This document shows, piece by piece, positions 1 to 4,137 of a DNA stretch of 6,148 nucleotides. How positions within the stretch are numbered: the stretch's first letter is position 1; every line of letters starts with the position of its first letter. Position numbers and translations under genes: made by a program. Under the pieces are notes generated by a model. That model was not told the origin of the DNA and searched no databases. It saw only the letters and a list, made by a program, of their open reading frames with translations. Location: positions 1 through 6,148 of the forward strand of contig JASHTT010000103.1 of assembly GCA_030040415.1 (NCBI GenBank), written 5' to 3'. Source of the stretch: Streptosporangiaceae bacterium (GTDB lineage Bacteria > Actinomycetota > Actinomycetes > Streptosporangiales > Streptosporangiaceae).

Positions 1-2
1 GT

Positions 3-926
3 GGTGGCAGCAACCGCGGGGCGGGTGCAGGCGCTCCTGCCGTGCCACCACCAGCAACTGGTGGTCGTGCGGCCTGGCCTGCCGGGCTGCCCGTCAGCAG
101 GTTCATCGGCGGGCCGGCCGGGCGCACGGAGCAGCCGGTCCAGCCAGGCGAGGGCGCCCCGGACGACGGCACGGACCTGCGCGGCCAGCCGGCACAGGCT
201 GGCCGCCGTGCACCTTCGCACGCTGGTTCCGGCTATGCCGCCGGACGTGGTTCGTCCGGCCCGGGTCCGCGATACGCGGACGACGCGCCAGGTCGCGGCG
301 GCCCCCAGGTCGCGGCGGGTTACGAGGGACCGTCCGGCAGGGCTGACCCGGAGGTCCGGTATCCGTCCGGTGGCCCGCGTTCGCCGTCAGGCACTGGGTA
401 CGGCTACCAGGGGGAGCCCGGTTACCCGGGCGATTCTGACTACCCGAGCGATCCGGGCTACCGGACCGGCTACGCGCCCGAGGCGGATCGTGCGGGAGAT
501 CGCGGGTACCGTGATCGCGCTCAGCACCGTGACGACCTTGGCGGGCGAGGGCGCCGGTCCGAGCCAGCTGACTATCAGCAGCCGAGATCGGGCAGGCGCG
601 GGGCGCCAGAAGCCGGACGGGACTGGCCGCTCGACAGCCGCCCGGCTGTCTCCGAAGGCCAGCCAGCACGGCAGCCGTCGGGCTGGAGCGATGACGGGCG
701 GTCGTCCGGCTGGCCGGGCCAAAGTGAACAAGGCTGGGTGGCGGACTACCCGCACGGGCCCGAGGATGTGTTCCCCGCTGGCCAGGGCCAACAGGCGTGG
801 CCGGGTCCTGGCGACGCGCTGGAAGCCTTGCCGCCCGCTGAGGTACACCACGACTGGTCTGGCCGCGGTCGGCGATCAGCGTCGAACTGGCCGGAACCCG
901 AGAACGAGGAAGGGGACGATTGGTGA
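3..926 (+). CDS. C-terminal disordered tail of a larger protein, 5' partial (possibly a membrane glycosyltransferase)
   Basis: The frame is open through the left edge, so this is the 3' end of a longer gene; the GTG at 42 is probably just an internal Val codon. About 307 residues are visible. They are almost all Gly, Pro, Arg, Ser, Asp and Tyr, with recurring GY/DY steps around 400-480, two copies of a [GS]GRGRRS motif (540-560 and 858-878) and an acidic end (PEPENEEGDDW). There is no folded domain, membrane span or catalytic motif, so it reads as an intrinsically disordered, probably cytoplasmic tail. The frame is supported by its TGA at 924-926, which overlaps the ATG of the DUF5719 gene in a TGATG junction. 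In actinobacteria the gene before DUF5719 is usually a large membrane GT2-type glycosyltransferase; that identity is inferred from synteny only, since no glycosyltransferase motif lies in the window. Confidence 0.6.
   Translation, partial: GGSNRGAGAGAPAVPPPATGGRAAWPAGLPVSRFIGGPAGRTEQPVQPGEGAPDDGTDLRGQPAQAGRRAPSHAGSGYAAGRGSSGPGPRYADDAPGRGGPQVAAGYEGPSGRADPEVRYPSGGPRSPSGTGYGYQGEPGYPGDSDYPSDPGYRTGYAPEADRAGDRGYRDRAQHRDDLGGRGRRSEPADYQQPRSGRRGAPEAGRDWPLDSRPAVSEGQPARQPSGWSDDGRSSGWPGQSEQGWVADYPHGPEDVFPAGQGQQAWPGPGDALEALPPAEVHHDWSGRGRRSASNWPEPENEEGDDW
906..915 (+). promoter_or_regulatory. Ribosome binding site for the DUF5719 gene
   Basis: The purine run GAGGAAGGGG sits just before three consecutive in-frame start candidates: TTG 920, GTG 923 and ATG 926. 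Spacing from its end is 4, 7 and 10 bases respectively. It lies inside the end of the preceding gene, which fits translational coupling across the TGATG overlap. The spacing favours GTG 923 or ATG 926 over TTG 920. Confidence 0.6.
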
Positions 927-2446
927 TGCGACCGCGATACCGGCGGCCGCTGTTCGCCGTTCTAGTCCTGCTCGTACTCGCCGGCGTCTACGCTGCCGCG
1001 GGCCGCAGCCACCCGGCCGCCGCCGTCAAGAGCTCGTCGGCGAAGCCAGTGAGCGTTCCGGTCACGTCGGCTGTACGGGTATGCCCGGGGCCAGGCACGG
1101 CCGGGGTCACCTCCTCGTCGGTCGCGCTGGCCGCGGTGCCGGGAAACGCGGCGGCGGGCACGGCTGTCGTGACAAGGCTCACACCTTCCGGCAGCGCCGG
1201 GCCTGGGCCCCAGGTGATTACCATCAGCCAGCCAGGACTGCTGCGGATCGCTAGCGTCGCAGCCGCCCCGCCGCTGCCCAAGAGCCTGCAAGCCGGCGTC
1301 CCCGGAGCCAGCCCGACGGTTACAACGCAGGCAGCCCGCGGCGGGGTGGTCGTGACCGCCACAGGCGGCATGGCACAGGGACTGGCGGTAGAGCAGGCAG
1401 GTCCTGGCGGGCTCGTCACGCAGCAGTGCGGGAGCCCTGGCACGGACCTGTGGTTCGTCGGACCAGGCCAGGTTCCGGCAACCGACATCGAGCTGTACCT
1501 GATGAACTCCGGCAGTGAGGCGGCCGATGCCGCGGTGTCCTTCCTGACTGACGGCACGAAGGGCGCCCCGCTGCTCGGCAACGCCGACAACGGCATCCAG
1601 GTGCCGCCGCACGGGATGGTGGTCCAGTCGCTGGGCAAGCTGCTCGCCTCGTCAAAGATGATCGCGCTGAACGTCAGCACGAGCGTCGGCGAGGTGGCTG
1701 CGGCCGTCCGCGAGACCTCGAGCGCCAGCGACGAAGGCGCCTGGCTGCCGGCGACGCAGGCACCCGCGAGGACGCTGGTCATTCCGGGCATGCCGGCTAC
1801 CAGCGGCTCGCGCGAGCTGTACATCGCGGTGCCGGGCAGCGCGACCGCCCGGGTGAAGATCACCGCCGTGACGTCCAGCGGGTCATACCAGCCAACTGGC
1901 GGTACCGGCATCGGCCTGATCGGTGACTCCATCAGCGAGATTCCGCTGCCCTCGCTGGACGGGATCGCGGGCGCGATCAAGATCTCCGCCAACGTTCCGG
2001 TGACCGCCAGCCTGCTGGTCCCAGGTGGCCCGGCTGGCGCACAGGGCGTGCTGGCGGCGGCGGGCGGTCCGGTCGAGGAACAGGGCGTTGCGGCGGACAA
2101 CCCGGCCAAGGGGACCGGAACCGTGCAGCTCGTTCTGTCTGCCCCGGGCAAGAGCGCGGCTGTCCGCGTGACCGAGGCGACGAGCGCGGTAGCGGCGGCC
2201 GGCCAGGCCGGCCAGATAGTGCAGGTCAAAGCCGGCTCGTCCGTCCTCGTGCCGGTCAAACCGCCGTCCGGCAAAGCCTCGCCATTCGCGATCGTCGTGA
2301 CGCCACTGCCAGATTCAGGGCCCGTCTACGCTGCCCGGCTCATCATGACCGGCGGGGTGGTGCGGGCCATCCTCCCGGTTCCGAGCTCGCTGACCTCGGT
2401 GCGGCTGCTACCGGTGCCGAGCTCGCTGTCCAGCGTCGATAACTGA
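926..2446 (+). CDS. DUF5719 family protein, N-terminally membrane-anchored
   Basis: About 506 residues from ATG 926 (GTG 923 is equally possible). A basic N-terminus (MRPRYRRP) is followed by one hydrophobic segment at about residues 9-26, then a Ser/Ala/Gly/Val-rich extracytoplasmic body: a type II anchor or uncleaved signal. The body has only two cysteines in the parts I counted, C53 (RVCPGPG) and C168. The stretch around C168 (CGSPGTDLWFVGPG, followed by DIELYLMNSG) is what I recognise as the family hallmark. The rest is beta-rich repeats of the type DAAVSFLTDG and AAVRETSS. It ends in a near-duplicate LPVPSSL peptide. The family's molecular function is unknown; its regular place beside a membrane glycosyltransferase suggests a role in cell-envelope polysaccharide assembly, which is inference. 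The TGATG junction implies an operon with the upstream gene. The convergent metallopeptidase gene ends 47 bp beyond it. Confidence 0.82.
   Translation: MRPRYRRPLFAVLVLLVLAGVYAAAGRSHPAAAVKSSSAKPVSVPVTSAVRVCPGPGTAGVTSSSVALAAVPGNAAAGTAVVTRLTPSGSAGPGPQVITISQPGLLRIASVAAAPPLPKSLQAGVPGASPTVTTQAARGGVVVTATGGMAQGLAVEQAGPGGLVTQQCGSPGTDLWFVGPGQVPATDIELYLMNSGSEAADAAVSFLTDGTKGAPLLGNADNGIQVPPHGMVVQSLGKLLASSKMIALNVSTSVGEVAAAVRETSSASDEGAWLPATQAPARTLVIPGMPATSGSRELYIAVPGSATARVKITAVTSSGSYQPTGGTGIGLIGDSISEIPLPSLDGIAGAIKISANVPVTASLLVPGGPAGAQGVLAAAGGPVEEQGVAADNPAKGTGTVQLVLSAPGKSAAVRVTEATSAVAAAGQAGQIVQVKAGSSVLVPVKPPSGKASPFAIVVTPLPDSGPVYAARLIMTGGVVRAILPVPSSLTSVRLLPVPSSLSSVDN
2375..2428 (+). repeat. 18-bp imperfect direct repeat, 36 bp apart, at the end of the DUF5719 gene
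   Basis: CCGGTTCCGAGCTCGCTG (2375-2392) recurs as CCGGTGCCGAGCTCGCTG (2411-2428), differing at one base. The 36-bp period is 12 codons, so the protein ends in two LPVPSSL[TS]SV units. It looks like a recent in-frame duplication at the very C-terminus. Confidence 0.7.
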
Positions 2447-2452
2447 ACCGGA

Positions 2453-2472
2453 CCGGCGGGCGGCAGTGCCGG
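2453..2472. terminator. Weak hairpin between convergent genes
   Basis: CCGGC (2453-2457) pairs with GCCGG (2468-2472) around a 10-base loop in the 47-bp gap between two convergent stop codons. The stem is only 5 bp and has no T tract on either side. It could be a weak bidirectional terminator of the GC-only type common in actinobacteria, or a chance pairing in GC-rich DNA. Confidence 0.25.
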
Positions 2473-2493
2473 CGGCTGGCTGATCGGCAGCGG

Positions 2494-2955
2494 CTAATCC
2501 TCGGCCGGGTAGCCGGGATCAACGGTGCGCGGATCAACGCCGAGCCAGTGCGCGAACTCCTCGACAACGACGTCCAGGATGAGCTCGGCAAGCTCCTCCT
2601 CGCCGTCGGCCCGGGCCAGCAGCGGCCTGCGGTACAACACGATCCTCGCCGGGTGCCTGTCGTTCGCGGCGTCCCCGGCCTCCGGGTCGAGCCTGGCCAG
2701 CGGCACCGGATCGATGTCGTCCACTGGCTCGTCGGCTGGCGGGATCTCCTCCACGGCGAATTCCACGCCGGACAACTCGGCTTCCCAGCGTGGCTCGAGC
2801 TGTGACACTGCCAGCAGCACCAAGTCGTCGAAGCGTTCGGCCCGCGTCCGGTGCAGCGGTACCTCCGGCGGCACTAGGTAGCCGCGCAGCCCGCGGCCGT
2901 GCCTGTCCCGCCGGTGCACGCGGCCCGCGGGGCCGGTGCCGTTGCCCTCATGCAC
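2494..2955 (-). CDS. Metallopeptidase family (zinicin-like) protein with degenerate HExxH
   Basis: About 153 residues from GTG 2955. The N-terminal basic motif RRDRHGRGLRG, followed by PPEVPLHRTRAERFDDLVL, is typical of the actinobacterial metallopeptidase-family proteins located beside DUF3499 (Rv3259-like, related to PF06262). The C-terminal motif reads EEFAHWLG, whereas active zincins have HExxHxxG: the first His is Glu, so one zinc ligand is missing and the protein may not be a working protease. Function in this lineage is unknown. The reading frame extends further upstream to GTG 3120 (208 residues). That extra 55-residue part is Pro/Gly/Ser-rich, has lower third-position GC than the core (about 76% against over 90%, by hand count) and has no ribosome binding site, so I prefer 2955. 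It is divergent from DUF3499 and convergent with DUF5719, the arrangement I recall in other actinobacteria. Confidence 0.78.
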   Translation of the reverse strand: MHEGNGTGPAGRVHRRDRHGRGLRGYLVPPEVPLHRTRAERFDDLVLLAVSQLEPRWEAELSGVEFAVEEIPPADEPVDDIDPVPLARLDPEAGDAANDRHPARIVLYRRPLLARADGEEELAELILDVVVEEFAHWLGVDPRTVDPGYPAED

Positions 2956-2963
2956 AGTAACCG

Positions 2964-2969
2964 AGCGTA
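2964..2969 (-). promoter_or_regulatory. Possible -10 element for a leaderless metallopeptidase-family gene
   Basis: On the minus strand, TACGCT (TANNNT type) stands 8 bases before the GTG at 2955, the spacing seen for leaderless actinobacterial transcripts. The -35 side is weak (CCGACT, about 18 bases further up). It agrees with the shorter start, which has no Shine-Dalgarno sequence, but it is a single hexamer and could be chance. Confidence 0.25.
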
Positions 2970-3153
2970 TCCCCGGCAGGGTCTCCAGTCGGCCCCCCGG
3001 GCTGGGCGGATCGGACCCGGTGCGGCCCTGGCTAGCACCTCGGGCGTCCGGGGTCGTCCTCCCGGGCTCGCGCGACGGTGCCAGCCCGCCTGGGGTGCCC
3101 GTTCCCAATACCGGAGACACGATCGCACGGTGTGCCCCGGGTGGTGGCGTTAC

Positions 3154-3217
3154 CGCCCTCCGGTCGATACCGTCAGCCGTTGTGAGCGACCGTCGCCAGC
3201 AAGTCGCCCTCCGGTCG
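3154..3217. repeat. 13-bp perfect direct repeat, 51 bp apart
   Basis: CGCCCTCCGGTCG occurs at 3154-3166 and again at 3205-3217. The 51-bp spacing is close to five helical turns, so both copies face the same side of the DNA upstream of DUF3499. That would suit a regulator binding site pair, but composition is GC-rich and chance cannot be excluded by eye. Confidence 0.5.
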
Positions 3218-3250
3218 CGGGGGCGACGCCGCGCGGCGCGAGAACCGGAC

Positions 3251-3255
3251 AGAGG
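3251..3255 (+). promoter_or_regulatory. Ribosome binding site fixing the TTG start of DUF3499
   Basis: AGAGG lies 7 bases before TTG 3263. An in-frame TAG at 3260-3262 directly precedes this TTG, and no other start codon occurs before the conserved CSRPAC motif, so the site and the stop together decide the start. Confidence 0.65.
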
Positions 3256-3262
3256 CTGTTAG

Positions 3263-3673
3263 TTGACCGCTCGCCAGTGCTCCCGCCCAGCCTGCAAGCA
3301 GGTTGCGCGCTACACGCTGACCTATGTCTACCGCGACTCGACAGCCGTACTTGGCCCGCTGGCTGCCTACGTCGAGCCGCACTGCTACGACCTGTGCGCC
3401 CGGCACGCCGATCGGATGACAGCCCCGCGCGGCTGGGACATCGTCCGGCTGCCGCTTCCTCAGCCCGAGGACGAAGCGGCAGTGGCAGCGGCAGTGGCAG
3501 ACGACCTCGAGGCGCTGGCCAACGCCGTGCGCGAGGCCACCGCGCCGCTGAGCCAGGAAGAGCCCACCGGGCAGGGCATCGAGGTGGGCCGTCGTGGCCA
3601 CCTGCGGGTGTTGCGATCGGCCCCCGGCGGTCCGCCGCACCCCGGGCCGGCGCCTGCCGGGCCGACGGCCTGA
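3263..3673 (+). CDS. DUF3499 family protein (small Cys/His-rich)
   Basis: 136 residues from TTG 3263. The N-terminal 62 residues match what I know of DUF3499: CSRPAC (C6, C11), LTYVYRDSTAVLGPL, then EPHCYDLCARHADRMTAPRGWDIVRL with H40, C41, C45 and H48. The Cys/His pairs look like a zinc-ribbon-type metal site; that is inference, as the family has no assigned function. After residue 66 comes an acidic, Ala-rich helix-prone stretch (PEDEAAVAAAVADDLEAL), including a perfect 12-bp tandem repeat. The C-terminus is Pro/Gly-rich and probably disordered. In most actinobacteria this gene is followed by a phosphomannomutase gene and lies divergent from the metallopeptidase-family gene. The second relationship holds here; the first does not. 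The start is fixed by the TAG immediately upstream and an AGAGG Shine-Dalgarno. Confidence 0.88.
   Translation: MTARQCSRPACKQVARYTLTYVYRDSTAVLGPLAAYVEPHCYDLCARHADRMTAPRGWDIVRLPLPQPEDEAAVAAAVADDLEALANAVREATAPLSQEEPTGQGIEVGRRGHLRVLRSAPGGPPHPGPAPAGPTA
3476..3499 (+). repeat. Perfect 12-bp tandem repeat inside DUF3499
   Basis: GCGGCAGTGGCA occurs twice head to tail. In frame it encodes AAVA-AAVA in the acidic/Ala linker after the Cys/His domain. A unit divisible by three would let the linker change length by slippage without breaking the gene. Confidence 0.8.
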
Positions 3674-3697
3674 CGTGATCCGGTTGTGCTAGACCGC

Positions 3698-3754
3698 GGG
3701 ACGACGCCGGAACCCCTGTGGTTTCAGCCCGGGGGACGACCCGGCGGAACCCCC
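3698..3754. repeat. Degenerate direct repeat, about 35-bp period
   Basis: GGGACGACGCCGGAACCCC (3698-3716) is echoed as GGGACGACccggcGGAACCCC (3733-3754): the same GGGACGAC head and GGAACCCC tail with a 3-base longer middle. It lies directly after DUF3499 and may be an old tandem duplication. Confidence 0.5.
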
Positions 3755-3761
3755 GGCGGGC
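3727..3761 (+). terminator. Possible GC-rich hairpin downstream of DUF3499
   Basis: GGGGG (3731-3735) can pair with CCCCC (3750-3754) around a 14-base loop, with an outer GCCC/GGGC pairing (3727-3730 with 3758-3761) across a 3-base bulge. There is no T tract. It lies 54 bases after the DUF3499 stop and would fit a T-less actinobacterial terminator, but large-loop GC pairings arise easily in this sequence. Confidence 0.3.
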
Positions 3762-3844
3762 ATTCCGGCTCACGGCCGCGTAGGGTGCAGCCGTAACGCC
3801 GCGGGCCGATCACAGCGCAAGGTGCGGCGCTGCACCAGGACGAC

Positions 3845-3849
3845 AGGAG
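3845..3849 (+). promoter_or_regulatory. Ribosome binding site of Trm112
   Basis: AGGAG ends 6 bases before ATG 3856. It is the best Shine-Dalgarno sequence in the window. Confidence 0.75.
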
Positions 3850-3855
3850 ACCCCG

Positions 3856-4050
3856 ATGAAGATCGACGACTGGCTACTCGACATCCTGGCCTGCCCCAAG
3901 TGTCACTCGCCGCTGCGCGTGGACGAGGCGGCCAGCGAGCTTGTCTGTACCGGCCCGGATTGCGGCCTGGCATACCCGGTACGCGACGACATCCCCGTGC
4001 TCCTCGTGGAGGAGGCCAGGGACCCGGCGGCGTCCGGCGGGACGGAGTGA
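3856..4050 (+). CDS. Trm112 family protein (zinc-binding small protein)
   Basis: 64 residues from ATG 3856, complete and of normal length. It starts with the family pattern LLDILACPKC and ends with YPVRDDIPVLL. Four cysteines (C13, C16, C31, C36, as CPKC and CTGPDC) should hold one zinc ion. In eukaryotes and archaea Trm112 binds and activates several SAM-dependent methyltransferases that act on tRNA, rRNA or release factors; what the short bacterial version does is less certain, so no specific role is claimed. In other actinobacteria it usually lies between phosphomannomutase and a SIS-domain/mannose-6-phosphate isomerase pair. Here none of these is present on either side. A hairpin 20 bases after the stop suggests it is transcribed apart from the following transporter gene. 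Confidence 0.9.
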   Translation: MKIDDWLLDILACPKCHSPLRVDEAASELVCTGPDCGLAYPVRDDIPVLLVEEARDPAASGGTE

Positions 4051-4070
4051 CCGCTCATCGGCCCTGACGG

Positions 4071-4091
4071 GGCTGCCGGCAGCGGGCAGCC
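4071..4091 (+). terminator. Hairpin terminator candidate after Trm112
   Basis: GGCTGCC (4071-4077) and GGCAGCC (4085-4091) form a perfect 7-bp stem with a 7-base loop, starting 20 bases after the Trm112 stop. The left arm and loop also make a 12-bp perfect palindrome, GCTGCCGGCAGC (4072-4083), so two alternative pairings exist. No T tract follows, as is common in high-GC actinobacteria. Confidence 0.45.
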
Positions 4092-4137
4092 GCAGGCACG
4101 CCAACCGCGAATACGGCGGCACGGCGGAAAGCGCGCT

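Larger units (their letters stand above)
2956..3262. other. 307-bp divergent intergenic region between the metallopeptidase-family gene and DUF3499
   Basis: If the shorter metallopeptidase start is right, this stretch has no gene. It should hold the promoters of both divergent genes. I see a 13-bp direct repeat (3154-3166 and 3205-3217) and a possible -10 at its left end on the minus strand, but no convincing -35/-10 pair for DUF3499. The left 165 bp would be the N-terminal coding part if the longer GTG 3120 start were used. No tRNA-like fold or small gene with a ribosome binding site was recognised. Confidence 0.45.
3674..3855. other. 182-bp intergenic gap between DUF3499 and Trm112
   Basis: I found no gene here and no residue of the phosphomannomutase that usually occupies this position. 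The gap carries a degenerate pair of GC-rich repeats (3698-3716, 3733-3754), a possible hairpin (3727-3761) and the Trm112 ribosome binding site. A lone TAGGGT hexamer (3781-3786) could be a -10 element but has no partner -35 at a proper distance. Confidence 0.55.

Noticed and set aside
1..1254. 417-residue open frame on the + strand
   Set aside because: It overlaps the start of DUF5719 by more than 300 bases, its Arg/Ala/Thr/Pro-rich translation is typical of an off-frame shadow, and the frame ending at 926 has the TGATG coupling.
988..2274. 428-residue open frame antisense to DUF5719
   Set aside because: It lies wholly opposite a recognisable family protein, has no ribosome binding site, and its Ser/Pro/Thr/Ala-rich translation mirrors the GC-rich sense strand.
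2899..3678. 259-residue open frame on the + strand across the metallopeptidase start and DUF3499
   Set aside because: It runs in another frame through DUF3499, which has a clear family match, and consists of Arg/Pro/Ala-rich shadow sequence.
3150..3773. 207-residue open frame antisense to DUF3499, considered as a remnant of the missing manB
   Set aside because: No phosphomannomutase motif such as the TxSHNP active-site loop is visible and the strand is wrong.
3781..3786. TAGGGT as a -10 element for Trm112
   Set aside because: No acceptable -35 hexamer occurs 16-18 bases upstream (GGGCAT is the best placed), so a promoter cannot be supported from one hexamer.
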